NCBI GenBank assembly: GCA_003458705.1
Contig: QRVH01000014.1
Location: forward strand, 1-59,685
Length of the DNA: 59,685 nt
DNA from: Eubacterium sp. AF22-9
GTDB taxonomy: Bacteria; Bacillota; Clostridia; Lachnospirales; Lachnospiraceae
Direction: 5' to 3'
In this document: positions 36,056 through 45,420 of the stretch, one piece after another
Layout of the letters: every line of letters starts with the position of its first letter
How positions within the stretch are numbered: the first letter of the stretch is position 1
Notes under the pieces: model-generated
Seen by the model: only the letters and a program-made list of their open reading frames with translations
Databases searched by the model: none
What the model was told of the DNA's origin: nothing
Position numbers and translations under genes: made by a program

Positions 36056-36856
36056 TTAACTGTTAATTGCATTATACACTTTTATTTCAACTCTTCTGTT
36101 CTGTGCTCTTCCTTCCGGAGTTCCATTATCTGCTATAGGAACTGCATCTCCTCTTCCTGAAGATGTCATGGTCTGGTCTGAAAAGCCTTTGTTAGAAACA
36201 AAGAAATCAAAAACGCTATATGCCCTGTATAAAGAAAGCATCATATTGTTAGGATAAAGTGATGTATTAATCGGCACATTATCCGTATGACCTTCTACAG
36301 TAATTATGTTTCCATCATACTCTATAAGAGCATCCGCCACCTTGTCAAGCAATGTAAGTGCCTGTGGTGTTAATTCAGCCTTACCTGAATCAAATAACAC
36401 ACCGCCATTTACATTAAGCATAACATACTTGCTGTATGCTGTAACCTCTATCTGGTCTGCCACTCCGCTTGCAGTAAGCTTATCTTTAATCTCTTCAGCC
36501 ATACTTTCTGACTGTTCAAGACCTTCTTTCTCAATTTCATCATATGCATCCTGAATATTCTGTGACATCTCGCCATCAGTATTCAGTCCCATATTATTAT
36601 AATAATTACTTAAATCGTTAAGCTGGCTCGCACCACTGCTTACAAGAATGCCTTCCTTAGATAAGGCTGATCCTCCCTGCGGAAGAACACTGAAACTTGA
36701 TGAAAGTGAAGCAGCAATTTCTTCAAACTTCTGTGAATCAACTGTAGACATCGCAAACATCAAAACGAAGAAACACAGAAGCAGGTTCATAAGATCTGAA
36801 AATGTATCTTTCCAGAGGGCCGCTGGTGGTGCATCCTCTGTTCGCTGTTTTGCCAT
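36056..36856 (-). CDS. motB: flagellar stator protein MotB
   Basis: This stator subunit anchors MotA to peptidoglycan. A single membrane helix carries the ion-binding Asp (about D21, in WKDTFSDLMNLLLCFF). A plug and linker region (~60-135) precedes a C-terminal OmpA-like peptidoglycan-binding domain (VEGHTDNVPINTSLYPNN, SSGRGDAVPIADNGTPEGRAQNRRVEI). The length is 266 aa. The start overlaps the motA stop (TGATG), indicating translational coupling. Confidence 0.96.
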   Translation of the reverse strand: MAKQRTEDAPPAALWKDTFSDLMNLLLCFFVLMFAMSTVDSQKFEEIAASLSSSFSVLPQGGSALSKEGILVSSGASQLNDLSNYYNNMGLNTDGEMSQNIQDAYDEIEKEGLEQSESMAEEIKDKLTASGVADQIEVTAYSKYVMLNVNGGVLFDSGKAELTPQALTLLDKVADALIEYDGNIITVEGHTDNVPINTSLYPNNMMLSLYRAYSVFDFFVSNKGFSDQTMTSSGRGDAVPIADNGTPEGRAQNRRVEIKVYNAINS

Positions 36857-37659
36857 CAGCCTTCACCTCCTCCTTGCTCAGATAATGCTGTTCTGGCAGA
36901 TGGTGAAAGGAATGACTTAAGCTTTTCCTCAATAACTCTAGGGTTCTCCCCTGCCTGAATAGAAAGAAGTCCCTCAATAATAATCTCTCTAAGCTGATAC
37001 TCATCATTATTCTGTAACTTAAGCTTATTAGATATAGGAACACAAATCCAGTTAGCAATCAATGAACCATAAAGAGTAGTAAGAAGCGCTACCGCCATAT
37101 TAGGTCCAATGGCTGCTGAATCAGATAAGTTCTTTAACATATTAACAAGTCCAAGAAGTGTACCAATCATTCCCCATGCAGGAGCAAGAGCTGCCCAGTT
37201 ATCAAAGAAACCGATTGTACTCTTATGTCTTGTGTCCAGATTAACCAGTTCTGTCTCAAGAATACCTCTTACAAGTTCAGGTTCAGTACCATCAACGATA
37301 AGAAGAATTCCCTTCTTCATAAACTCATCATCAAGTCCCTGTGCAACCTCTTCAAGTGCCAGAAGACCTTCCTTTCTGGCTGTATTAGAAAGCTCAATAA
37401 TCTTAGATATTACCTGTCCGTTATCAAGCTTAGGATCTTTCATTGCAATGCTGAATCCCTTAAGATGTCCGATAAATGTCTTAAATGTATACGATGTCAG
37501 CATACCCGCCAAAGAACCACCAATAGTAACCGCTATTGATGGAATATCAACGAAAGTATCCATAATTCCTTTCAGTGTAGGATTGGTTGTACTTGTTATA
37601 ATACCGATAACAACCATGACAAAACCAATAATAATTCCCAATAGTGTAGCTAAATCCAT
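36856..37659 (-). CDS. motA: flagellar stator protein MotA
   Basis: This is the ion-conducting stator subunit. Four membrane helices are visible, with the cytoplasmic loop carrying charged residues and the conserved WAALAPAWGMIGTLLGLVNML and NMAVALLTTLYGSLIAN blocks. I chose ATG 37659 (MDLATLLGI, 267 aa), with AAGGGG five bases upstream. It is co-transcribed with flbD and motB. In B. subtilis motAB lie elsewhere, so this placement inside fla/che is clostridial. Confidence 0.96.
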   Translation of the reverse strand: MDLATLLGIIIGFVMVVIGIITSTTNPTLKGIMDTFVDIPSIAVTIGGSLAGMLTSYTFKTFIGHLKGFSIAMKDPKLDNGQVISKIIELSNTARKEGLLALEEVAQGLDDEFMKKGILLIVDGTEPELVRGILETELVNLDTRHKSTIGFFDNWAALAPAWGMIGTLLGLVNMLKNLSDSAAIGPNMAVALLTTLYGSLIANWICVPISNKLKLQNNDEYQLREIIIEGLLSIQAGENPRVIEEKLKSFLSPSARTALSEQGGGEG

Positions 37660-37696
37660 AATTGCCCCTTCCAAAATTCTTATGTTCTATATATTA

Positions 37697-37909
37697 TCAT
37701 TCAGCTTCTGTCTTAACGACTTGTATATTGCCGATTATATTCCTTTTATAAGTCATTATTCTGTCAAGCACTTCATCAAGACTCTCTTTAACAACATACT
37801 TATGTCCTGTTGTAAGCGTAATAACAGTATCAGGAGTCTCTTCCATAACTTCAATAAGTTCTGCATTCAGGACAAAGTTCTTCCCATTAAGTCTCGTTAC
37901 ATCAATCAT
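37697..37909 (-). CDS. flbD: FlbD family flagellar protein
   Basis: The 70-aa protein begins with the FlbD signature MIDVTRLNGKNFVLNAELIE and has a TGHKYVVKES segment. FlbD (SwrD-like) proteins are linked to swarming and stator power in Gram-positives. GGAGG lies four bases upstream of ATG 37909. It is the first gene of the second flagellar unit, behind its own promoter. Confidence 0.93.
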   Translation of the reverse strand: MIDVTRLNGKNFVLNAELIEVMEETPDTVITLTTGHKYVVKESLDEVLDRIMTYKRNIIGNIQVVKTEAE

Positions 37910-37963
37910 AATACCTCCGACACCATATATTGCATAATACCCCCATTAAAATCAACTACATAT

Positions 37964-37992
37964 ATTAAAGCACTTCATGTCAATTATTGCAA
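37964..37992 (-). promoter_or_regulatory. promoter for flbD-motAB-fliLM... unit
   Basis: The minus strand has TTGCAA (37987-37992), a 17-bp spacer ending in TGC, and TTTAAT (37964-37969), an extended -10. It lies between the flgE terminator and flbD. The same -35 word and TGn feature occur at the rpsB promoter. Confidence 0.65.
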
Positions 37993-38015
37993 GAAATACT
38001 TTCAAAAAACAGACA

Positions 38016-38046
38016 AAAACGCCCCGAAATCTTCTGATTCCGGGGC
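38016..38046 (-). terminator. intrinsic terminator after flgE
   Basis: The minus-strand stem GCCCCGGAATC / GATTTCGGGGC is 11 bp with one G-U pair and a 4-nt loop, followed by GTTTTT. It lies 15 bp after the flgE stop and divides the flagellar cluster into two transcription units. Confidence 0.9.
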
Positions 38047-38061
38047 ATTAACACCTAATAA

Positions 38062-39387
38062 TTATCTCTTAAGATTAATAAGTTCCTCAAGCAATGTATC
38101 TGAAACAGTAATGATTCTTGAATTAGCCTGATATCCTCTCTGGGTTGTGATCATGTTAGTAAACTCTGATGAAAGGTCAACATTTGACATTTCGAGTACA
38201 CCTGATGAAATACTTCCATCTGATGTTGTAACATCTTCACCGATACCATCAAATGTGCCTGAGTTAAGTGTTGCAGAGTAAAGGTTCTCTCCTTCTTTCT
38301 GTAAACCTTCAGGGTTAGAGAAAGTAGCAACTGCTATCTGTCCTATATTCTTAGTATCACCATTGCTGTAGCTGGCAACAATATATCCTGAATTATCAAT
38401 ACCAACTGATGTCATCTTACCAACAGCCTTACCTTTGCCAACTCCATCAATTCCAAGATCACCCTTTATAGATGTCTTATCTGCATACATTGTAACACCT
38501 GATGCACTAAGAGTAAGCACAGGACTTGTCTCGCTCTCACCAATAGTTCTAATATCAATGTTTTCATTAGTCTGCGATAAAGTTGCATCGTTAGAAAATG
38601 TAAGCTGTATATTAGCATTTGACTGATCAGCAAGACCTGTAAGTGTATTAAATGATAACGGTCCTGATGCTGTAAATGTAAGGTCTGTAGGATTACCATT
38701 CTTAGAAACACCTACGCATGACATTGTATACTGTGTGTTATCACCCTGAACGCCCGCATAACTCAGATTAACAGTAGCCTGATATGAGTTACCAACGCTG
38801 TCATAGAAATTAAGTGTTGTTGTAATTGTATCCTTAGAACTTGCATTAATATTTCCTGTAAAATTAACAGCAGATGTTCTCTGTGGAGATGTATAAGCAA
38901 ATTCAGGGCTGTTTACATAAAGCTTTGAAACAACATCCTTAACTGCCTTACCAGTCTCATCTACCTGCCATCCCATAACATTAGCACCTGCTGATGTAAC
39001 AAGAGCACCTGATTCATCAACCTTAAAGTTACCTGCTCTTGTAAAAAAAGTATTTCCTGCACTATTTACAATAAAGAAAGCGCTTCCGCCTATCTTTAAA
39101 TCAAATGCATTATCTGTTCTTTCAGATGCACCCTCTGTTGAAATTGCAGTAGAGATAGAACCAACAGATGAACCAAGTCCGATCTGTTTTGCATTAGTAC
39201 CACCCTTACCTGATTCAGCATTAGGTCCAGATGCTGTCTGTGTTGTCTGATAAAAAACTTCTGAAAAAGTCATAGACTGCGACTTGAAAGCCACAGTATT
39301 AACATTGGCGATATTGTTACCAATAACATCCATTCTCGTCTGATGTGCCTTAAGACCTGACACAGCAGAGTACATTGATCTCATCAT
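38062..39387 (-). CDS. flgE: flagellar hook protein FlgE
   Basis: This protein builds the hook. The N-terminal motif (MYSAVSGLKAHQTRMDVIGNNIANVNT) and C-terminal motif (SSEFTNMITTQRGYQANSRIITVSDTLLEELINL) are the paired coiled-coil segments of axial proteins. The middle carries a hook D2-type domain. I chose ATG 39387 (441 aa), with GGAGG nine bases upstream; the 479-aa frame adds an unrelated leader. It is the last gene of the first flagellar unit. Confidence 0.96.
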   Translation of the reverse strand: MMRSMYSAVSGLKAHQTRMDVIGNNIANVNTVAFKSQSMTFSEVFYQTTQTASGPNAESGKGGTNAKQIGLGSSVGSISTAISTEGASERTDNAFDLKIGGSAFFIVNSAGNTFFTRAGNFKVDESGALVTSAGANVMGWQVDETGKAVKDVVSKLYVNSPEFAYTSPQRTSAVNFTGNINASSKDTITTTLNFYDSVGNSYQATVNLSYAGVQGDNTQYTMSCVGVSKNGNPTDLTFTASGPLSFNTLTGLADQSNANIQLTFSNDATLSQTNENIDIRTIGESETSPVLTLSASGVTMYADKTSIKGDLGIDGVGKGKAVGKMTSVGIDNSGYIVASYSNGDTKNIGQIAVATFSNPEGLQKEGENLYSATLNSGTFDGIGEDVTTSDGSISSGVLEMSNVDLSSEFTNMITTQRGYQANSRIITVSDTLLEELINLKR

Positions 39388-39534
39388 AATATTGTTCCTC
39401 CATATTAGTACATATGTAATATCATGAACTTCGTTCATGATCGCCATTCGCCGCTCATTAATATCCTGATGACACCATATTGTAGAGTTTTGTTCCATCA
39501 AGCAGTCAGGAACATCAGCTTCCTTTCGGTCCAG

Positions 39535-39969
39535 CTAAATAATAACCGCTCCATCAATATTAGTGTAGATATTATCATCATTGTTATTCTGATCCATCGC
39601 TGTGATAACCGTTCTGTTCTTTGTATTAACTATAAATGAAAGATCATCAACTATAACGAGGGATTCTTTGATTCCTTTCGATATTGCTTTTTCGGTTCCT
39701 TCCTCAAGCCTTGTCATCTGTTCATCTGATAACTGAATATCTCTTTCATCCAATCTTGCGCCTGCATGCTTTGAGAATTTCAATTTCTTTGATGCATCAA
39801 TATCACTATCAGAAATAACCTCTTCAATTGAACGTTTCTGATTATATATATCAGCAAATGTTTTTCCATCATAAGTCTTGCTGACATTATTCTTGGAATT
39901 ATCCTTGCCAATATAATCTGTCATCTGTTCAATAGAAGTAATGTTTCCATTAATCATATTATTCATCAT
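39535..39969 (-). CDS. TIGR02530-family flagellar operon protein
   Basis: The 144-aa protein has the family core LKFSKHAGARLDERDIQLSDEQMTRLEEG, followed by SLVIVDDLSFIVNTKNRTVITAMD. The family is found between flgD and flgE in many Gram-positive flagellar operons. Its function is not settled; it may be a hook-related regulator or chaperone. GGAG lies eight bases upstream of ATG 39969. Confidence 0.85.
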   Translation of the reverse strand: MMNNMINGNITSIEQMTDYIGKDNSKNNVSKTYDGKTFADIYNQKRSIEEVISDSDIDASKKLKFSKHAGARLDERDIQLSDEQMTRLEEGTEKAISKGIKESLVIVDDLSFIVNTKNRTVITAMDQNNNDDNIYTNIDGAVII

Positions 39970-39974
39970 AACGG

Positions 39975-40511
39975 TTACTCCTCTGTCTTAGTGTCTGAAT
40001 CAGTCTTGTTGTCTGTGTCAGTCTTGGTATCAGTATCTGTTTTTCCACTCCACTTATCGTAGTATGACTTATCCATAACAGTATCAAGATCTGCTATATC
40101 ATAAAGCTTTCCACCGATTCCAAGATATACAGTTCCATTAATTGTCTCCCAGTAATCCACTGTTCCACCAATGAAACCATCACTATTCTGATTCGTTGTC
40201 ATAATAACCTGTTTACCTACAAGATCAGACGCCATGCCCTGCAAAGTATTGGTATTCATCTCTTTAGTTGCTTCTACCTGCGTAAATGTAGCAAGCTGAG
40301 CCATATAATCAGAATTATCTGTTGGTTCAAGTGGATCCTGATTCTGCATTTCAGCTACCATAAGTTTCAAAAACTCATTAACATCAAGAGTTGTTTTATT
40401 AGCTGAACTGTTATTCTTACCTGTCGAACTTATATTAGTATTAACATCATCTTTAGTAGATAATGACCCATCATTCTTAACATAAGACCAGGCTCCTATT
40501 GTACTAGCCAT
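39975..40511 (-). CDS. flgD: flagellar hook capping protein FlgD
   Basis: FlgD caps the growing hook and is then released. The N-terminal signature is clear: LDVNEFLKLMVAEMQNQDPLEPTDNSDYMAQLATFTQVE. The C-terminus is a repetitive Asp/Thr/Lys tail (TDTDTKTDTDNKTDSDTKTEE). At 178 aa it is a short version lacking the Ig-like extension of enterobacterial FlgD. It follows fliK by 18 bp. Confidence 0.94.
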   Translation of the reverse strand: MASTIGAWSYVKNDGSLSTKDDVNTNISSTGKNNSSANKTTLDVNEFLKLMVAEMQNQDPLEPTDNSDYMAQLATFTQVEATKEMNTNTLQGMASDLVGKQVIMTTNQNSDGFIGGTVDYWETINGTVYLGIGGKLYDIADLDTVMDKSYYDKWSGKTDTDTKTDTDNKTDSDTKTEE

Positions 40512-40528
40512 CTTTTTCTCCTTTCTTA

Positions 40529-41878
40529 TTATGCTGAATATTCCACGCTGCTGTTACCATTAACAATAGCGTCCTTAGCTCTTATTTCCTCTGATGTCAT
40601 ATCAGATTCATCAAGTCCCTCAAGACTGCTTAAATCAAGCTTTCTATGAGATTTCTTTTCCTGCTGCGCCTGATTGGAATTATTGCCTTCAAGATTCTGT
40701 TCAGATTCAAATCCATGGCTCTGTACTGTAATCTCAACTGCTTCTACCTTAACACCCTGATTATTGAACTGTTCCTTAAGCGCTGTCATCTGATTCTCAA
40801 GTGCAGCCTTAACCTGTTCATTCTGTGCTGTAAGCTGTGCTGTAACAATTCCCTGCTTGGCAGTAACTGCGACATGCACTTTACCAAGATTCTCAGGATT
40901 AAGCATAACTTCAATGCTTGAAAGCTGCTGTGTTGTCGTAACTTTAATCTGTTCAACAACCTGTCTTACAATATCAACTTCATTAACTGCGGATGTCTCA
41001 TCCACAACTTCGCTGAAAGCCTTCTGAATACTTTGTGTCATATCCGATGTTATCTTTTCAATACCATTATTATTCTTGTCCTGCAAATGTGTATCAGAGT
41101 CATTCTTCTTTTCATCTGTGAATGCAGCTTCGCTTTTAACTTCTGTCTTTTCTGCAATTACATCAGTAATACTTTCTTTGGTATCCTCTGTAACAGCTTT
41201 CTCATTCTGCTTATCATCCTGATAATCAGTAATTTGCTTATTTACAGGCTGTTCACTTGCAACAGCTTCATCAGAATCATTTTCAAAATCTTTAACAATA
41301 TCTTTAACAGATGTTATATCAATGTTATAAGTTTCTGTAAGATTCTGTGTAACCTCATCAACAGTATTAATAATGTCTTCAAGATTAGCAACTGCAGAAG
41401 CATCAGTAAGGAATTCCAGTGAATCGCTGTTACCGCTTAATGCAATAACAAGATCAGTAACACTCTGTGGATCAAGCAGATCAACAATGCCAATGCCTAA
41501 CTGTTCCATTGCATTCTCGATATCCTCATCAGAAACATCCATAGTTTCTTTAATCTTATTCTTAATATCTGAAACTGCCTGCGCTACATCTTCTTTAAGA
41601 TTATCATCATTAACAGTAGTAGCAGCAGAATTATTCACAACAGTTGTTTTATCCTGTTTTGCAACATTATTATCCTGCTTAACAACCGCAGTTCCTTTTG
41701 CAGTATTACCTGATACTCCAAAAGAATCTGTTTTTCCTGAATTTCTGTTCTGCAATGATGCATTCATAACCTTAGAAAAGTCTGTTCCAAAAGAATCCTG
41801 TGAATTCTGTCTGCCCGATATAGAACTGACTGCACTCACACCCTTCTGTGATATTCCCGAAATAGCCGAACTTACCAT
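40529..41878 (-). CDS. fliK: flagellar hook-length control protein FliK
   Basis: FliK measures hook length and triggers the FlhB switch. The 449 aa have a long low-complexity N-terminal region rich in Ser, Asn, Asp and Val. The conserved FliK C-terminal domain follows: LNPENLGKVHVAVTAKQGIVTAQL, then EALEIQ-like KALENQMTALKEQFNNQGVKVEAVEITVQ. AAGGAGGA lies before ATG 41878. Position between the ylxF-like gene and flgD supports the call. Confidence 0.93.
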   Translation of the reverse strand: MVSSAISGISQKGVSAVSSISGRQNSQDSFGTDFSKVMNASLQNRNSGKTDSFGVSGNTAKGTAVVKQDNNVAKQDKTTVVNNSAATTVNDDNLKEDVAQAVSDIKNKIKETMDVSDEDIENAMEQLGIGIVDLLDPQSVTDLVIALSGNSDSLEFLTDASAVANLEDIINTVDEVTQNLTETYNIDITSVKDIVKDFENDSDEAVASEQPVNKQITDYQDDKQNEKAVTEDTKESITDVIAEKTEVKSEAAFTDEKKNDSDTHLQDKNNNGIEKITSDMTQSIQKAFSEVVDETSAVNEVDIVRQVVEQIKVTTTQQLSSIEVMLNPENLGKVHVAVTAKQGIVTAQLTAQNEQVKAALENQMTALKEQFNNQGVKVEAVEITVQSHGFESEQNLEGNNSNQAQQEKKSHRKLDLSSLEGLDESDMTSEEIRAKDAIVNGNSSVEYSA

Positions 41879-41955
41879 TATTCTTCCTCCTTTCCTGCAT
41901 ATTAGATCAGAATACTCCTAATCCTTTATGTATATCGGAGTCTCTCTTCAAAAAC

Positions 41956-42714
41956 TTAACCCTTTCTAGGATACATAATTACAGTAAGCTTTGCTGCATA
42001 TACAGGATCCATCTCTGCAAGAATAGCTGCTCTCTGTTTAGATGTCATACATAAAAGAATATCTGAAACCAGATCTGTATCTCCTGTCATTTCCTCTAAA
42101 ATTGCTGCCGCATTTGCTGCATCCATCTTAGAATATGTCTCTGCCCAGTCCTTCACCTTCTGTGAATATTCAAGATCTTTTATAACCTGTTCATATATCT
42201 TAGCTGCATTTTCAGCATCAATGCTTTCATACCATGTTTTATAATTAGATATATCAGGGGCATTATCAGTATATACGACCTCCTGATCAAACTTGTCCTT
42301 CAAATCCTGATAATACTGTGCATTATCCTCAAACACCTTAAGTCGTGCTATCTCTGCCTGCAGCTCTGCAATAGTCTCTGATGATGCATTTCCTGAATCA
42401 GTATACCGCTTAAGTTCTGCTTCCAGTTCCTTAATCCTGTCTACCGCTTCTGAAAGATTCTTATACTGGTTGCCATTTTCTTCCTTAATCTCTTCATCAG
42501 TAGGATCTGGCAAAATCTTGCTGATAACAGGAACATTCTTAAGATATGGCCTTAACATGCTTCCGACACCGCCCACATTCATCTTGATAAGCAGTGCAAA
42601 TATAACAAGCCATATCGCAATTATAAGTATCGCAACAAGTATACTTACAAATTTTCCACTCTTTCCTGAATCCTCATCCAGTTCATCAACATTAACATCT
42701 TTTTTCTTAGCCAT
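41956..42714 (-). CDS. YlxF-like protein with MgtE-N/MotE-type domain
   Basis: The 252-aa protein has one membrane helix (~23-45), a central coiled coil (~85-150, SEAVDRIKELEAELKRY) and a C-terminal MgtE intracellular-like domain (YSKMDAANAAAILEEMTGD, LLCMTSKQRAAILAEMDPVYAAKLT). The same architecture is seen in B. subtilis YlxF and in MotE, a stator-specific chaperone. Located between fliJ and fliK as in B. subtilis. The chaperone role is inference. Confidence 0.8.
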   Translation of the reverse strand: MAKKKDVNVDELDEDSGKSGKFVSILVAILIIAIWLVIFALLIKMNVGGVGSMLRPYLKNVPVISKILPDPTDEEIKEENGNQYKNLSEAVDRIKELEAELKRYTDSGNASSETIAELQAEIARLKVFEDNAQYYQDLKDKFDQEVVYTDNAPDISNYKTWYESIDAENAAKIYEQVIKDLEYSQKVKDWAETYSKMDAANAAAILEEMTGDTDLVSDILLCMTSKQRAAILAEMDPVYAAKLTVIMYPRKG

Positions 42715-42737
42715 AATACTCTTTCTCCAAACAACAA

Positions 42738-43184
42738 TTACTCATCTTTGTTATTATAGTTAAAACTTACTGTCTCGTCTATCTCTTTCATTTCCTGCGC
42801 ATTTAACTCAAGTTTGAATTCGTCAAATGCTTTCTCTTTCAGCTTTTCATGAATCTTTCTGTCCTGAACAGCCTCTGTCAGCTTCTTCATTGCATTGTCA
42901 ACATTTCTTTCTGCAATTCTTATTCTTACAGCCTGCTGTGTTATCTGATTCTTAATTATCTTAATAGCCTCATTGCATCTTCGCATTTCAACAATATCAA
43001 CATTCTGTGTTGCAGAATCCTTTGCAAGCTGTTCATACATATTCATTCTTTTAACAAGACGCCGCATTGTATCCTGTTCTATTGATAAACGGTTATTCAT
43101 TTCTGCAAATTCTGTTTTTGCCTGCGTTTCCAGTCGTTCTTTAATATTAAGGACATTCTGCATACTGTACAAAAATTTAGCCAT
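42738..43184 (-). CDS. fliJ: flagellar export chaperone FliJ
   Basis: The 148 aa form almost entirely coiled coil, the usual size and shape of FliJ, which is the central stalk of the export ATPase. The start FLYSMQNVLNIKERLETQAKTEFAEM and the C-terminal KLKEKAFDEFKLELNAQEMKEIDE fit the family. It lies directly after fliI, 11 bp apart. Confidence 0.9.
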   Translation of the reverse strand: MAKFLYSMQNVLNIKERLETQAKTEFAEMNNRLSIEQDTMRRLVKRMNMYEQLAKDSATQNVDIVEMRRCNEAIKIIKNQITQQAVRIRIAERNVDNAMKKLTEAVQDRKIHEKLKEKAFDEFKLELNAQEMKEIDETVSFNYNNKDE

Positions 43185-43195
43185 TCATGCCTCCG

Positions 43196-44545
43196 TTACC
43201 TCTTAAGCTGAAGAGTTCCATTTTCAAATGCTTCATAATCTGCAAAAATATCTGATAACTGTGATATTTCATCATCATAATCAAATTTTTCATCAGTCTG
43301 CTGCATAAGAAATTTATTAACAGTATCAATCTTATAAATGGCATAATCTATATTTTTATTGGAACCACTCTTATAAGCGCCAATATTAATAAGATCTTCC
43401 GCCTCATTATAAGTTGCCATAACATTCTTCATTCGTCCCGCCATCTGTTTATGCTGCTTATCAACAATCTGACTCATACATCTTGATATGCTTTGTAACA
43501 CATCAATAGCAGGATAGTGATTTTTTTGTCCCAGCTTTCGTGACAATACAATATGTCCATCCAGAATACTTCTGGCTGTATCAGTTATAGGCTCATTAAA
43601 ATCATCACCATCAACAAGAACGGTATACAATCCTGTTATTGAGCCCTTATCTGACATTCCCGCTCTCTCAAGCAGCTTAGGCATTTCACTATATACGCTT
43701 GGCGGATATCCTCTTGTAACCGGAGGTTCTCCCGAAGCAAGACCTATTTCTCTCTGTGCCATGGAAAAACGTGTAAGCGAATCCATCATAAGAAGTACGT
43801 CTTTTCCCTGATCTCTGAAATATTCAGCTATTGCTGTTGCTGTCTTTGCCGCCTTATTTCGTATAAGAGCAGGCTTGTCCGATGTTGCAACAATAAGGAC
43901 GCTTCGTGCCATACCCTCTGGTCCTAAATCTCTTTCAACGAATTCTCTTACCTCTCTGCCTCGCTCTCCTATAAGAGCAATGACATTAATATCAGCTTTT
44001 GTATTTCTTGCAAACATACCAAGAAGTGTACTCTTTCCCACGCCACTTCCTGCAAATATACCAATTCTCTGTCCTTTTCCTACTGTAAGCAGACCATCTA
44101 CTGCCTTAACCCCCAATGGAAGAACCTGACTTATTATCTCTCTGTCCATAGGATCAGGCGGTGCAGCTTCAACCGGATATTCCTCTGTAAGATCAAGTTC
44201 TGAACCATCTGTAGGATTACCAAGTCCGTCCAGTGTATGTCCCAATATTCCGTCGCCAACCTTAACAGTAAGCGGTTTTTCCATATTCTCTACTACGCAT
44301 CCCGGTCCAATTCCATCCACCACATCAAATGGCATAAGCAATACATTAGAATCATTAAATCCGACAACCTCTGCGTATAACTCCTGACTGTTATCTGCTG
44401 AATAAATTCTGCATAAGTCATTAAGCTTGGCATCCGGCCCAACAGATTCAATTGTAAGCCCGACAATTTTAGTAACCTTACCTAACTTTTTATAGAAGGA
44501 TTTCTCTGTCAATGACAAATATTTATTTTTATTAATTGCCAGCAT
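43196..44545 (-). CDS. fliI: flagellar export ATPase FliI
   Basis: FliI hydrolyses ATP at the base of the flagellar exporter and resembles F1 beta. Walker A is in GIFAGSGVGKSTLLGMF, Walker B in VLLMMDSLTRFSMAQREI, with GEPPVTRGYPPSVYSEMPKL marking the family. I chose ATG 44545 (449 aa), with AAGGAGG five bases upstream; the longer frame from 44581 runs through that site. It follows fliH closely. Confidence 0.97.
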   Translation of the reverse strand: MLAINKNKYLSLTEKSFYKKLGKVTKIVGLTIESVGPDAKLNDLCRIYSADNSQELYAEVVGFNDSNVLLMPFDVVDGIGPGCVVENMEKPLTVKVGDGILGHTLDGLGNPTDGSELDLTEEYPVEAAPPDPMDREIISQVLPLGVKAVDGLLTVGKGQRIGIFAGSGVGKSTLLGMFARNTKADINVIALIGERGREVREFVERDLGPEGMARSVLIVATSDKPALIRNKAAKTATAIAEYFRDQGKDVLLMMDSLTRFSMAQREIGLASGEPPVTRGYPPSVYSEMPKLLERAGMSDKGSITGLYTVLVDGDDFNEPITDTARSILDGHIVLSRKLGQKNHYPAIDVLQSISRCMSQIVDKQHKQMAGRMKNVMATYNEAEDLINIGAYKSGSNKNIDYAIYKIDTVNKFLMQQTDEKFDYDDEISQLSDIFADYEAFENGTLQLKR

Positions 44546-44583
44546 TTCATCCTCCTTATATCCGTTAACAAATAATCCCACCG

Positions 44584-45420
44584 CTATACGCAGCTTAAAA
44601 GTTTAATATTCTTTATCAGATTATTAAGTTCAATATCCAGACTACAGTTAAATATTCCGGTATTAGTTTCTATCATGCACTGGTTTCTTTCAAGTGTAGC
44701 ATCCTCAACTATATCAATATTAACTTCTCTTGACATAGCACAATATATTTTCCCCTGATTATTAACAAGAAACTTATAATCATCCGGAGATACCTTTATC
44801 ACATAGTCCCTGCTGCCATCAGCGTTATGCATAACATCATTAATAAGATGCAGGATAATTTCCTGATTATCTTCTGCCACAACACCAGTAACCTTTCTGA
44901 ATACATCAGTAATGACTTCAACCAGTTCCGGCTCAATTGACTCCTTAAGATTATTATATTCCTGCTCAAGCTCTTTTCTTTTATTATCAAACTCAGCTTC
45001 AAGCTGTGCCTGTTTTATATTCATTTCTTCCTGCGCTTTTTCATTTCCCTCATAATAGCCGTTCTGTTTAGCCTCTTCAAATGCAGCATCTGCATTTTTA
45101 TTAGCGTCCGCTATTATCTGCTCAGCCTGAAGTCTTGCTTCTTCTATTATTCTTTCAGCTTCTGCATTTGCATTTTCCAATGATGCGGCAGCCTGCTGCT
45201 CTCCCATTGCAGCATCATCTGTAAGTGCATCCGCTGTACCATCATCAGATATAAGTTCCTCAACAACATCTGCATGCAAACCATTAATAAAACCGTCTGC
45301 ATCCATTTCATTATGTTTTGATTCCATTATAGTCTGAATCTTTTTCTTAATAAGGTCATTATAATCAATGACTCTCTCATCTTTATTAATTACAGAACTT
45401 CTTTTTAACAGATTAGACAA
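44584..45420 (-). CDS. fliH: flagellar assembly protein FliH
   Basis: FliH is the peripheral stator of the FliI ATPase and links it to the C ring. The 278 aa have a long Glu/Ala-rich coiled coil with GxxxG-like repeats (AAASLENANAEAERIIEEARLQAEQIIADANK, ~78-150) and a C-terminal V-ATPase E-like domain (VEVITDVFRKVTGV, MIETNTGIFNCSLDIELNNL). The start overlaps the fliG stop by 8 bp. Confidence 0.9.
   Translation of the reverse strand: MSNLLKRSSVINKDERVIDYNDLIKKKIQTIMESKHNEMDADGFINGLHADVVEELISDDGTADALTDDAAMGEQQAAASLENANAEAERIIEEARLQAEQIIADANKNADAAFEEAKQNGYYEGNEKAQEEMNIKQAQLEAEFDNKRKELEQEYNNLKESIEPELVEVITDVFRKVTGVVAEDNQEIILHLINDVMHNADGSRDYVIKVSPDDYKFLVNNQGKIYCAMSREVNIDIVEDATLERNQCMIETNTGIFNCSLDIELNNLIKNIKLLSCV

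Noticed and set aside
37910-38015. Sigma-D (TAAA-N15-GCCGATAA) promoter before flbD
   Set aside because: No match to the GCCGATAA half; the sigma-A-like extended -10 fits better.
39388-39501. N-terminal 38-residue extension of FlgE
   Set aside because: The extension has no hook-protein similarity, and GGAGG nine bases before ATG 39387 marks the true start.
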